Under the pieces are notes generated by a model. That model was not told the origin of the DNA and made no database searches. It saw only the letters and a program-made list of their open reading frames with translations. A stretch of 52,500 nt of DNA from Chrysomallon squamiferum (Eukaryota > Mollusca > Gastropoda > Neomphalida > Peltospiridae), in NCBI GenBank assembly GCA_012295275.1, contig CM022673.1:12994288-13046787 (forward strand). Direction: 5' to 3'. Shown piece after piece: positions 9,316 to 21,303 of this stretch. The position numbers were made by a program, and so were the translations under genes. Numbering within the stretch: the first letter of the stretch is position 1; the number at the start of each line of letters is the position of its first letter.

Positions 9316-11348
9316 CTTAATTATTATTAACATTAATAAAATAGAATTTAATTTTCAAGCTGTCCTGTCGCATGCCGACTAACTGGCTATGTTAAAGGAG
9401 TTTGGTAAGATATTAAACATAGCACCAAAATGTGACCTATGAGTTTTATTTGCTTTTTCAGCCTTATCATGAACAGCTAAAAGTAAGTGAGACTAATTTT
9501 CCGCTAAATTAAACATTTTAATTGTTTTAATTTTTTTTTTTTTTTTTTTTTTTTTAAAATTTTAATGTCAAATCACTAATTAAATCACATATAATTTTAA
9601 CAGTTCACTGTCGTACAAAATGTGTGACAAATATCAGGCAACAGAAGTCACAGGAAAACAGATCGACCAAGAATGAAAGGCAAAATACTCGTTTTTATCT
9701 TACTTAGCAAAACATATTGTATACTCTCACCAAATCTTGGTCGTCTTAGTAAAATTAATGAGTCAAAGACACCTAGTCCATGGTGTTTGTTTCAGGATCG
9801 TTTGGAATGTCTTTTACGTCTAACTATCTGAGTTATGATTATAATTATGTGTCTGGTGTTGTATATTGTCCTAAACTGCGGTTATAAAATTATTTAGTCG
9901 TTTACGATCAATAATAATTCAATAAATATTCGCTAATTTGTTTTATTTTATTTTATTATTATTACCTTATTTATTTATTTATTTATTTAGTTAGTTAGTT
10001 ATTTGGTTTGTTTCTTTGTTAGAAACATTTTCCATGGCTAAAATAAAAATCAGAAATAGATTATGTTCCAAACTGACCTCCATCACAAACGTGTAGTAGC
10101 GCAAGGGAGGTAATACAAAATTATTATTATTAATATTTATGTTTATTTATTTTTTTTTTTTCAGCACTGCATTTTTCTTTATTAGTATTTAATCTTCACT
10201 TCGTTTTTTTTTCCTGTTTTTTTTTATCCAGACTTTTTTCTTTCCCATCACTTGTTTACGAATCTCTCTCCGCTCTTTCCTTCTTTTTTTTTAAATTTTA
10301 ATTTTATTACTTCCCAAGTTATTGTAAGTAGATAAATGAAATAAAACCAGAAAGCATCATTTTATGCTAAATCATATTTTATTATGAATTCGAGAATAAA
10401 AATAAATCCAAACCCTATAATTATAACATAAATTTCGGATATCTGTAAAAAAATATAATATTCTTGTCCGAGGAAGAACTTTAGAAACCTTTGTGGTTTG
10501 ACTTTGAGCTGAACCTGAAAAAAAAAAAAAAAAAAAATAATAATAATAATAATAATAACAACAAAACCAACAACAACAACAATAATAATAAGAAGAAGAA
10601 ACAAGATTTTTTTTTTTAATAATATATAAATAAATAAATAAAAAGTTTGGCAACAATATTTGATATTTTTAATTAAAACTAAAGATGAATTCAAGCTTCT
10701 GTAGCAGATAAATAAAATTATTTACATTTAGTTCATGAAAACTGTGTTAAATAATTTTTGATGCAGTTAGGGAATTATTGTAATATGTATTTGCATTTCC
10801 CTGTCTTATTATACGCGTATCTGGGAATCAGTGAATATTTGTAAAACAATTTACTTATATTATTATTATTATTTACCTTGTGAATTACAAAATCAGTGTA
10901 TTAGTTTAATAAATATTAAACACAAAGTAAATTAATTTCGTTTATGTATGTCTAAGTGTGCCTAAAACAATGTTTTTGTGTATGTTTATTTGTGAAGGTG
11001 TGCGTGCGTCCGTCCGTGTGAGAATCTGTTTAAATATATCGGTTTGTTATACATCTTTATTTTGTACATTTAATAACAAGTGCACATTAACAGATTTTTA
11101 GTTGTTAACTGTATTATGTGAGTAGGAACAAAAGTATATTTATAAATATATTATTATTTATTTATTTTCTTCTTCTAATTCTTCTTCTTCTTCTTCTTCT
11201 TCTTCTTGTTATTATTATTACTTTGTTTCTTTATATATTTTTGAGAGTGCATGCCTTTGTGTTTGTGTGTGTGTGTGTGTGGATGTGTGTGTGTGAAATT
11301 TTAACCTCTTACATTTAGTTCACCATCAATATCTAACCACTGACTGTT
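9316..11348. other. Intergenic between genes B and C
   Basis: AT-rich with (TTTA)n near 9967-9990, a poly-A/(AAT)n tract at about 10519-10590, (TTC)n at about 11167-11208 and (TG)n near 11266-11296. Open frames here run through these repeats. No supported gene. Confidence 0.55.
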
Positions 11349-11581
11349 CTAACCAGCGGCAACCAGAACTGGTTTGAGGACTGGAACAAGTTTGATTTTG
11401 TGTGTGTGTGATGACTTGAAACTACAGCAGCAGTGTCCATCAGCCATAGAAACTATAGCTGCAACTGAAACAAATAAGAAAACAGAATATTAATATGTAT
11501 TACGATGAATAATTATGAATTATATTTATAATCAGGGATTGTTTGGAGAACAAAAAATTTCTGGAAGCAGTTAAATAAAGT

Positions 11582-11648
<67 letters not shown>

Positions 11649-11822
11649 TCAGAGTCGAATTCAGCAATATTTATCTTGTTAAACCACAACATTTAATAAT
11701 AAATAAAATATATATAAAAAATAATAATAATAAATAAGTAAATAAATAAAAATAATGTATAAACGATAAGAAATAAATGACATACTTAACATTACGCAGA
11801 AAGCAACAAATTTCCATTCCAT
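11349..11822 (-). CDS. Gene C: secreted CCC peptide, 50 aa
   Basis: Exon 1 is 11786-11822 (37 nt, MEWKFVAFCVML plus one base, donor A|gtatgt). Exon 2 is 11349-11464 (acceptor tttcag). The intron is phase 1 inside the signal peptide, as in A and B, and it contains a long (AG)n tract. The signal peptide ends VSMADG, with cleavage predicted before H23. The 28-residue mature peptide is HCCCSFKSSHTHKIK followed by LVPVLKPVLVAAG. The His stretch is reduced to HTH. The final Gly could act as an amide donor, parallel to GKR in B. The KLVP motif aligns with RLVP in B and RLAP in A. The exon 1 donor is less certain than in A and B, because the sequence also offers GTAATG and GTTAAG; only GTATGT keeps phase 1. 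Confidence 0.72.
11583..11645. repeat. (AG)n microsatellite in the gene C intron
   Basis: About 31 AG units. On the coding strand of gene C it is a (CT)n pyrimidine tract 120-180 nt upstream of the exon 2 acceptor. Confidence 0.95.
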
Positions 11823-11897
11823 TTTCGTTCTATATTTCTTGCAGTGTTTTATGAGTCATTTAAAATATCTTTACCTCACAAATTCATAAAATAATAG

Positions 11898-11904
11898 TTT
11901 TATA
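11898..11904 (-). promoter_or_regulatory. TATA box of gene C
   Basis: TATAAAA on the minus strand, 82 bp before the ATG. Outside this element the upstream sequence does not resemble that of gene B. Confidence 0.5.
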
Positions 11905-12534
11905 CTCACTAAAGAAGGAAGCGTGTATGAACATCCAAATACCAGATTTGGAAGAAACCAATGTACGAATTAAAATATCAAATGATTTTAGAATGAATCA
12001 TTTTTTTTATTTGAAGTTGTTTTGTTTTTGAGAAAAAAAAGTATTTTAACATCGACTTGAAAGTTTTCAGATTAGCAACGATTATCAAAAAGCCTATACC
12101 AAGCATTTTAACTCTTTGATCCTTTAAAAGAATTAATTCTTTTAGATCCCAGTTTATTTTTGAATGAACCATAATTTTCGTTTTTCTAGCCCGCATCAAA
12201 CGCACGTGTTTCGTTTTCGTTAATAACGTAAAATGAAACCGGAATAGATAACTGTTGAAACAAACGCTAGTCCTTGATCATGTTCAGTTTGAAAGACATA
12301 AATGTGTCTGTTTGCAGACTGGTCAATTTAACAGCGGAGACGACGTCAACTGTTTCAGCAACATGACAGTGACCCCACGCCGAGAAATAAGTCGTGTGGT
12401 CACGCTCACGCTGATAAAGAAAATAGACGTGCTGTTTTGTTTTATAACAAAGACAGTGATATTTACTTTGAATGAAGTTGCTAATATTTTTGGATCCTTT
12501 AATAAAAATTTTGGATCCTTTAATAAAAATGTAA

Positions 12535-12538
<4 letters not shown>
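11905..12538. other. Upstream flank of gene C with a CpG-bearing patch
   Basis: Positions 12180-12420 are richer in CG dinucleotides than the surroundings. The open frame there (plus, from 12255) runs into the CT repeat and shows no recognisable domain. At 12488-12530 a 21-bp unit beginning TTTTGGATCC is directly duplicated. Confidence 0.45.
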
Positions 12539-12582
<44 letters not shown>

Positions 12583-12608
12583 AATATATATATATATATA
12601 TATATATA
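12539..12608. repeat. (CT)n followed by (TA)n
   Basis: Compound microsatellite, CT at 12539-12581 then TA to 12608. Confidence 0.95.
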
Positions 12609-12770
12609 CACTCAAACTCTCTATCTAATATATCTATATTTTTGTATCTGTCTCTCACAGAGACATGAATATGCAAATAACAAAGAAAAAAGAAAAGACA
12701 TACAAAAAATATTTATTTTTCATTAGCCGGATATCTTTTTTTTTTTTTTTTATTATTTTATTTTTATTTG

Positions 12771-12798
12771 ATTATCTATCTATCTGTCTGTCTGTATG

Positions 12799-12831
<33 letters not shown>

Positions 12832-12906
12832 ATATCTATCTATCCATCTATCTATCTGTCTGTCAATCTATCTATCTATCTATATTTATTTATTTATTTA
12901 TTTATT
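12771..12906. repeat. (TATC)n, (TCTG)n and (TTTA)n compound tract
   Basis: Imperfect tetranucleotide repeat of the same composition as 8936-9315. Open frames here are repeat artefacts. Confidence 0.92.
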
Positions 12907-12909
12907 TAC

Positions 12910-13870
12910 AAAAGGCGAAAGACTTATTCTGGGCAGAGAACAAATGCAATATAATATCTGGATTTGAGCCATCATTATTTAAAATGAACAAAACTGATAA
13001 AATAAACAGCAAACCCAACATTAGCATTAATAACAACATTTTATCTTATAATCTGACAACATATCTGCAAGAATTACTCCCCTTTATTCATAATTTCGAT
13101 ACCATGTTCTTTATTTTCAAGATAGGATAATTGTGAGTTATTTCCCTTTACGATGTGTTATCTGTTTATAAAACTGGGATAGGCCTACGTGTGTGTTCGT
13201 TCATGTGTGTACTAGAAAGTACCAATGAAAGGTTAAATAAATAGATAAAAAAATCAAAATCAGGAGCAGCCTTATACAATCTATAATTGATTAACTAACT
13301 GAACCATTAGATCGATATCGTTAAGCAAAAAATTAGGTTTTTAAAAATGAACAGTAATTTCGGTTCTGTAATAAACCCACTGAAGCGAGCAGTACCGGAT
13401 TTGGTTTTAGTTACGTGAGAATAGTCGTATAATTAGTGGGACAGGATGAATCGGACATAAACCATAATTTAACAAGAAGTATATACGACATGTTTCTTCA
13501 ACCCCTAAATTATCGTTATTTCAGCATCATTGCGCGCAATTAGAGTCAGAGTGTAATTCACTGACGTCATGAGATAATGACACTTTGTGCTCAACCGCAG
13601 TTGAAAAGAACAATGCACGTGATGTCACATACCGCCAAGAGTTGTCACATAATTGGGGTATTTTTCTTAGTCCATAATTTCCGACGTCAACGAGGCGCAC
13701 CCGCCGACTTGACAAAGGTTTTATAACAAGAGCGTTGTGTTCGCTGTGTGTTTGATACGGTCGCGGAGATAGACGGGGCGTGTGGATTCAGTGTTGGTTT
13801 TCCTGCCCTGTTATTATGTCGCTCTTTTATTACTGTATTTTATCATGACTAAACCACCCGCACGCCGCCG
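12910..13870. other. Intergenic, CpG-richer toward 13.5-13.85 kb
   Basis: Repeat-poor stretch with raised CG content at 13540-13860. It could be regulatory or a decayed exon. The 62-codon minus frame at 13527-13715 has no signal peptide, motif or splice context I can defend. Confidence 0.4.
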
Positions 13871-13878
13871 AGTCCAAT

Positions 13879-13967
13879 AGGTACAACACCCAGGTACAAC
13901 ACCCAGGTACAACACCCAGGTACAACACCCAGGGAAGACAACACCCAGGTACAACACCCAGGGAAGA
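13879..13967. repeat. 13-bp minisatellite
   Basis: Unit AGGTACAACACCC, six or so copies. Two longer variant units carry an AGGGAAG insertion. Confidence 0.92.
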
Positions 13968-14704
13968 AAAGTCGCATCGGGGAATAGGATTTTTATTTAC
14001 GATAAAAAATACTGAACTGTTGCAATGTATTTGTCTTATAACGTTATGTGTTTGTTGATTTCTTTATTATTATTTTGAAAAATATATATATATATATGTA
14101 TATAATTTTGTTACTTTACCACTAACATGGAGTAAAAAATATGGTATGTACACTTTTATCGAATTGGAAGAACTGAAAACAAAAAATACGAGACAGAGAA
14201 TACAAATGACATTTATTTAAAAATAACGTTCCTTGTTATGAATTAAAATGTATTCTTGTACTCTAATTCAAAAGAAAGAAAATTTAACGTTCACACAAGA
14301 TACAGTACTGAATTACCCATGTGACAAATGTATGAAAAATGTCACTGCAAACTGTGACAAATATTCACATATCATATTTACATATTAATCGCCAAGGAAC
14401 GTGCAGTTAGTGTTTGTACACGTGCTATTATGATGCAACCCGATATAAGCGGGTCGCCTTTAATGAGTGTTTATTGACCCGAACGTCGTAAATCTTAGTC
14501 TAATTAACCGGCCTGTCCCTGGCTATTTTACCTGTCTGTATTTATCCACAGAGTTGACTTTGTCAGATTTCACGGCCAGGTATTTCCTGTTCTCTGGAAT
14601 GCTGACAACACCACCTGTTATCTTCACATTACATGACACGAAGTCTTGATGATAATCGAATTGTTGATAAGTTAGTCAGATGATAAAGAAAACGTACTTA
14701 AATA

Positions 14705-14747
<43 letters not shown>

Positions 14748-16338
14748 CAAAAAAAAAAAAAAAAAAATGCAAGAAAATCACCTCGTTATTATTATTATTA
14801 TTATTATTAATACTAAAACAACAGCTTCTAAAATGGAATTGCTGTTTATTTATATCTGCATTCAGTTTGTTAAAATTTAAGTACTAAAATAAAAACGTAA
14901 AATAATAATTTAATTATAAATACTACTACTACTACCACTACCAGTACTACTAATAACAATAATAAATTAATTATAAATAATACTACTACTACTAATAATA
15001 CTAATATAATAATAATATTAAATAGCACCAATATTATCAAAACAGGAGTTGTTTCCCTTTGAACGACGAGCACAAGCAAGGCATTAAAATGCATTTCAAC
15101 AAATAATGGATACAGAAACATTTAATCAACGTGATTTTATATGAAATCCATTTAAGTACGTCTGTCTTATACACGAACTGTAACTATGAAAGGGAATTCT
15201 CAATAACAGAACTGTTATTTGTATCACTATATTGTCAGCGAAAATCCACAGAGATGAATCGAGAATTCCCCATGGTTATGAAGACCATTTACTTTTATTT
15301 CGTTAATTTTCAGTGTCTGCAAATAAATGTCTGAAACGGTTATTATTAAATAAACGGTAACACGATACATATTGAAAATAAATATTTTATTAGTATTCTC
15401 TAATTTTAATTATTTTGGTCGAAAATGAACTATCACTTCCGTTATTATAATTATTATATTATACTGCTTATTTTTACATTGTTATTATTTGGATTATTAT
15501 TATCGTTGTTGTTGTTACTACTGCTACTACTACTACTGTTGTTATTTTGTTGTTGTTGTTGTTATTAACGTTAAAAGGCTTTATTAAACGCGTTCTTTCG
15601 ATTTTTTAATTACCATTCTTTGAGGCATTAGTCGTAACTTCAAACTTTTGAATAAGTGCAATGCTTTCAAAGCGATAATGTATCGATTTTATTAATTCTG
15701 AATCCTCATACTCTACCAAAATATCACTATGTCCCACATGAGATTTATATATTCAAGTTATTCCAACGTAAGGTATATCTTGTATTGAAAATCATCGACA
15801 CAGAAACTATAGTTCAAGAATTTATGAAAATTATCGTAACTGGAATAAATTATTTCTACTTTTATTAAAATATTTTCAAACATTATTTTATTCCATGAAT
15901 TAGAAATTATTCTTGAAAAAAAAAAAAAAAAAAACGGTTCGGACTAAGTGACCCGATTTCAACTCAAGGGGTACAGAAGTGGCTGGTGATACGACTGGAA
16001 AAGTGTGAGGTACCGACACACCCTTCACACAGTCAACACGATCGTATTCTAAAAGCGACACATTAAAATTACTGATCACGTTCTGCTGAATTCCTAGCCT
16101 GACCCGCACTGATCATGTGAAATAAATAAAACTGCACTTGTTTGCTCGCCATCACCTCTCTCATGTTTTCACTCCTTTATCTGGCTTATTGGCAGTTTCT
16201 CTGTGTGATCGTTCTTGTTTCTCTCGTTATTTCACTCTTCCTCCCCGATTTCTGTATCCACCTCCAGTTATCTATGTTTTATTGTCTGCTTCGTACTGTT
16301 TATCATCAGAGCTGATTTTCATTCTCACATTAAACGCA
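13968..16338. other. Intergenic, no supported gene
   Basis: Contains a TA tract near 14082-14105, a T32/A-rich hairpin at 14709-14767, and (TAC)n, (AAT)n and (GTT)n trinucleotide patches around 14920-15000 and 15490-15570. Open frames are short and repeat-driven. Confidence 0.5.
14709..14767. repeat. Poly-T / poly-A inverted homopolymer
   Basis: 32 T followed directly by a 27-bp A tract interrupted by GAAC. Can fold as a hairpin. Confidence 0.85.
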
Positions 16339-16339
16339 G

Positions 16340-16375
16340 TAATAATAATAATAATAATAATAATAATATAATAAT

Positions 16376-16419
<44 letters not shown>
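16340..16419. repeat. (AAT)n then (ATC)n trinucleotide repeat
   Basis: AAT units to about 16377, then about 14 ATC units. The open frame crossing it is carried by the repeat. Confidence 0.95.
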
Positions 16420-17410
16420 ACGTTATCATACGTCTTCTGCAGAAAACAAAGGCACCAACATCAACACGAACAACACTATCAAATGCAACAGGGCGACCCT
16501 GTTCACAATCTATTCGAGATCATGTTTGGAAGACCTCGCCTAGGAAAATATTTACTCTTTTCCAGCGAGAGGGAAACGGTTAAGTGATTGACTATTACAA
16601 GAAATACTTTCCAAACGACTCCGAGATTGAATTAACTCGAGGTACAGATTTTCAAGTTCAATTTGTTTGATCATGCCTGGTCACACGTGTCGAATAAAAG
16701 ATAGCGCGGATGATTTTTTTCGTCAACGCAGTTAAAGACGAAAATAAATTTGCCGAAGAGATAACGAAATCGGATTTAATTCAGTTGGTAAAATGTAGAC
16801 GTTTTGACGCCATGTTGACCAGATAGGCAAATTTCGTTAATTTGTTTTGTTCGGATTGGGAATTATTTATTTATTTATTTACTTTATTAGAAATTTCTGT
16901 TATTATAATAAAATTTGTTTTAAAACAATTATTTCTGGAATATCTCTTCTTCTTCTTTTTTTTTTTTTTCTTCAATAATTAAGTATTCCGAAGTTTTTAA
17001 TTCATTTATTTTATTATTATTCGTCTTTATCAGCTATGTGGGTGGGTGGGTGTTTTGCAAGGGTGTATTTCTGTTATATGCTTATGGTGTAATGTTGTTA
17101 TTGTTATTGTTATAGTTAATATTTATTCTACTAATTCCGTATTATTAATATCAAAATGAACACACCTATGAAATTCTGGCCGTTATGTGACCTCTTGTAG
17201 TACCAAACAGCCGTCACATACCTACTAATACAGTGGTGCGCAGATCAAGAGATAAACACGGGTATTTGTACATACCGATAACAGGTCAATTCGAGTGCAG
17301 ATGACGGCCGATAGTGCGGGAGATAATGCGAGATAAATTTACAATTAAAGGTTACGATCACACACAGTCGCATGTACAATACTACCGCAATCTGCTACGG
17401 AAATACAAGA
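16420..17410. other. Intergenic, no supported gene
   Basis: Mixed-composition DNA with scattered CpG at 16680-16830 and 17170-17350. Short T-rich tracts occur near 16950. No gene seen. Confidence 0.45.
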
Positions 17411-17820
17411 GACTATTTCCAATACTGTAACAGTAGAACAGGTTGCAAATATTCATCACAGTCTGCCCACGGCTGTCGTTTTTCAGTCTCATGGTAACGG
17501 CCGGATATAAACGTGAGGTAAATGGTATTTCAAGTTAATTTCTGTTAAAAATCCGGATTCAGTGAAATAAATAGGAGAATCCAGTATTGCAACAAACAAA
17601 CAAACAAATAAAAACTGTTTCCAGATTCGTAACACCAGGACAGCTTGCAATGCTTCGTCACGATTATTAATAGTCCTAAGGCAGTAAAATTTCAGCATGA
17701 AATGATATTTACATATAAGACGTAAATTATTATTCCTAAAAATTAACTTCAGTAGAATAAACAGGATAATCCAGCATTGAAATGAATGAATGAATGAATA
17801 AATAAATAAATAAATAAATA
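17411..17820. repeat. Two diverged tandem copies of a ~200-bp unit ending in tetranucleotide repeats
   Basis: Copy 1 starts ACTATTTCCAATACTG near 17412 and copy 2 ACTGTTTCCAGATTCG near 17614. Both then carry an AACAGSTTGCAA-like block, an AATGRTATTT block and an AATCCAGYATTGMAA block. Copy 1 ends in (AAAC)n and copy 2 in (AATG)n plus (AAAT)n. A conserved block followed by a variable tetranucleotide tail resembles small non-autonomous elements described in molluscs; that link is inference. Confidence 0.6.
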
Positions 17821-18029
17821 ACTGAAGTGTTGTCACAAACAAATAAATGAACGAACAAATAGCACTAAAAAATATAAATAATAACAATAAAAAAAAAAAA
17901 ATAAATAAAAGACAGCTTAAAATATGTCATATGTCGACATTGGCAAAATATTCCATATTGGCTGTTGGATGTCAAAAATTATTTTTATTTCCGACTAGTA
18001 CTGGGAAGAAACCACTTATTATTATTATT

Positions 18030-18063
<34 letters not shown>

Positions 18064-19328
18064 CCAGACAAAACGGTATAAAATTTATAGTCTTCCTAAT
18101 TCCGTATATTTTACCAAAATGTTCAACCACAGCTTTGCAAATTTTATTACAAGTGACTGAATGACATAATAGGCAAAACCCTTGAAAATTATTATTTTTT
18201 TTATTTTTTTTTTTAAAGCAGTAATAACTGAAAATAACTAATATTTCTCCATTTTTATTTGTTATTACGGCTATTTTCCGACTCTTGTGAAACATTGCTT
18301 CCCAAGTACGTTTTTCTGATGCCAGAGTCGGATTATGAAGTGTACTCCAACATTTCGTTCTGAATTACTGTGAATGAGTTTGAATCTATTTCAGCTGTCA
18401 CTGTGGCGGCACCGTGTCCAGTTCCACAAGGTCTGGGAGTAACTGTAAAAAGAACGAAGTAGCCAAAGCGACTATCAAAAAAGTCAAATTGTCACTTGCA
18501 TGAAATACGCAAGAAATTGCACTGCGTGGAGTGGGGTCGTTGTAATTTAGTTTGTTGTGGTGTAAATTGCCATGTAAGCATTTCAAACAGACACACGTCT
18601 GCTTGTTTATCAGCGGTTATTTATCCTGGCTGCATACATCTTAAATTTAAGTACATTAATTGTCTGTGATGAACCAGTTCTTCGTGAAAAGTATCGGAAA
18701 TGAATATCGAGCGCCAAAGATACGCCAATAATTCTGGATTGGGAAACAACCGCAGAAATCCCAGAAGTCCATCGATCGTAAAACATTTTACAAATTCTGT
18801 TAATAATAATAATATCTTTAACTCAGAGGGCTATTAACTATTTTCTTGCATGCCTTAATCAAATTTAATGCAGTTTGCTTAATCGTGTATTAAAGTCAAA
18901 TGAATTCGCAGCAGTCAACGCTGTATATATTCCTAACAGCTGCATTTCGCCATACTTGAATACGATGTAAGCGTTGCAATTGAATTAATATTTTATTATT
19001 TCATCACGCTGATAACGTACTCACTCGGATGTCGTAAGTCAGAAAAAAAAAAAAACAAGCGCTGGAAACGAAGAAGATTTGGAGGGGAAGAAAAAGTCCA
19101 TTATACGCCAATTATACGGTAATTGAGATTACGACCTGGACAGATCTCTCAGGAGAGATTCCGCTAATCGAGTAATGTCTATTCTCGGTCTATCCTACCC
19201 ATTACTACATCATTCTTTACAGCTAATTTCAATCCCCGTAACGTGGACACACCAATTATCTTCTTATTGGATTTTCTTCCTTGCAAGAAAAGTGGAGGGA
19301 AAGAACACACACACACACACACATACAG

Positions 19329-19361
<33 letters not shown>

Positions 19362-21245
19362 AAAGAAGGAAAAAAAAAAGTAATAATAATGATAGTGTTT
19401 CTATGACGATAAGTTCGCTTCATTATCACTAACTTGGTTTGAAATGGATTTTCTTTAAAATTTAAATTTAAACCTGGATCTATATTCATTATGTTGGTAA
19501 AAATGAAGGTTTAGAATAGCAATTTTTTTTTTTTTTTTTAAAGTGTATATAAACTAACACTGCTGTTATTACATTAAGTAAATCGACAACCAGTATATTG
19601 ATTCTTCTTTTCAGTATTTTTTTTTCCCGTGAAGAATTTAATAATTTCCTAAAAGCCATCTTACATTATAAACCTCAACTTTAAGTGTTTAACGTGGTTA
19701 AGCGACTAACTTTATGCACTTTACGTGATCTAGACACATGTTCCAGTTCTTTATGTTCCATCAAATTCGATTTCGTTTACAGAAATCTACGTTGTTACAA
19801 ATACAATTCTCTCTCGATCGCTCGATTCTGTACTTGCACTGCAGTTCACCGTGAACAGTAACGTACCATTGCGCGCATTCTCTCCATTAGTATAATTTCA
19901 TGTAATTTTGTTATACATTCTGTATTGAAATTATAAGCCTAGTCCGGGTTTAATATCAAGTAATAATACACCAAGTTCCTTCGTTTGGAATACACTGAAT
20001 ATGAATAGTTAAAAAAAAAAAAAAAAAAAAAACTTTTCCTTTTCAAGGAAAGAAACATAGAGTACATTCGTACAACTCTTATTACATTATAATTAAATTC
20101 TGTCATCTGATGCAAATGTATCTTTTCCCTGACCTTGTTTTTCATTATCAGTATAATTTTTCAGTAGGTATTATTTGTATGTCAGAAATATGTAGCTTTC
20201 CTTATGTCGGCTGAATACGCAGTGTGCTACAATCAGAATGTAAATTATGAAGCGATATTATGTAAAATGTCATATTTTCTGACCATGCCATGTACTGTTA
20301 AACTACTAATATAACAGTGAAAATATACTTTCGTATAAATACTTAAATATATCATCTAATGATGTCCCAGCTATTTAATAACAAGCTGGGCCAATTTGTT
20401 TTTGTTGTCTTTATAAATAAGATTCATGTTTGTCTATCTAAAACCGTGAAACAAATGTTGATTTTCCGTTAGAAATTCCAAAAAAAAAAAAAAAAAAAAA
20501 ACAACGAAGTATATCTGTCAACCTATCCATCATTCTATCTGTTTTTCAAAGCTCCAGGTTATTAGAATTGTTAATTTTCCGTTAAAAATTCTTAGACTAT
20601 CAAAAATGAAGTATGTCTGTCTGGCTGTATATCTAAGGTAATAATTATTACAAATCGTAACTGCCAGGAAGAAATTATAACAAAAGTAAAAATAAATTCG
20701 CATGACGTGATTTATTAATGTTCAGCTGCTTCAAAGACCACTTTATTGCTACGTAAGGGAATAAAACATTTCCATCATTTTATTCACAAAGCGAGTATTC
20801 TCAATTAAACGCCTGTTACTAGTACATCGCCAACTCGATGTGTTCTAATGAAGTCCTGCACGCATGCTGAATTACAGATCCTCTCAGTAGCCTCACTTAG
20901 CAACTTCATTTAGATTTTATGCTTTAAAAACATTCATCCGGGATGCTTCTTATTTTCGATCAAATTGGCTTCGTTTTCCTCTGCCTGTCATCTTCGGGCC
21001 TGCAGAGAGCTATTAGCGGTTGTCGTTCCTGGTACGTAAGCGAGGCTGCTCGGTTCGTTACGTGGAGAAAACCCGCCGAAACGCGGAGACGTTCAATTCT
21101 TCCACTTGTCAATTAGAGGCAATCGTTGTAGAAGCTTCGCGACATTACTTGACTTCCTAGTAATGTGTCTTGTCATCCTGAGTTTTTGGGGTTTTTTTTA
21201 AAACCATTATTTTTTCGCAGCGTTAGACCTAGAGTATACATTCAT
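17821..21245. other. Intergenic, no supported gene
   Basis: Holds a T/A run at 18030-18063, CA plus poly-A at 19305-19360, poly-A near 20010-20032 and 20480-20501, and a diverged direct repeat around 20455-20640 (TTTTCCGTTAGAAATTC against TTTTCCGTTAAAAATTC, each followed by a GAAGTATRTCTGTC block). CpG is higher at 20970-21120. Short open frames show no recognisable domains. Confidence 0.45.
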
Positions 21246-21246
<1 letters not shown>

Positions 21247-21281
<35 letters not shown>

Positions 21282-21303
21282 TTTTTTTTTTTTTTTTTTT
21301 TTT
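21247..21303. repeat. A31-G-T25 homopolymer palindrome
   Basis: 31 A, one G and 25 T: a nearly perfect inverted repeat with almost no loop. Could also mark an assembly join. Confidence 0.85.

Noticed and set aside
8978-9330. Plus-strand open frames rich in Ser, Leu, Tyr and Ile
   Set aside because: Translation of TCTG/TATC repeats in three frames; same for 12665-13130.
12255-12668. Plus-strand 137-codon frame in a CpG-bearing patch
   Set aside because: Its C-terminal third is CT/TA repeat, and the front part shows no domain or conserved motif I recognise.
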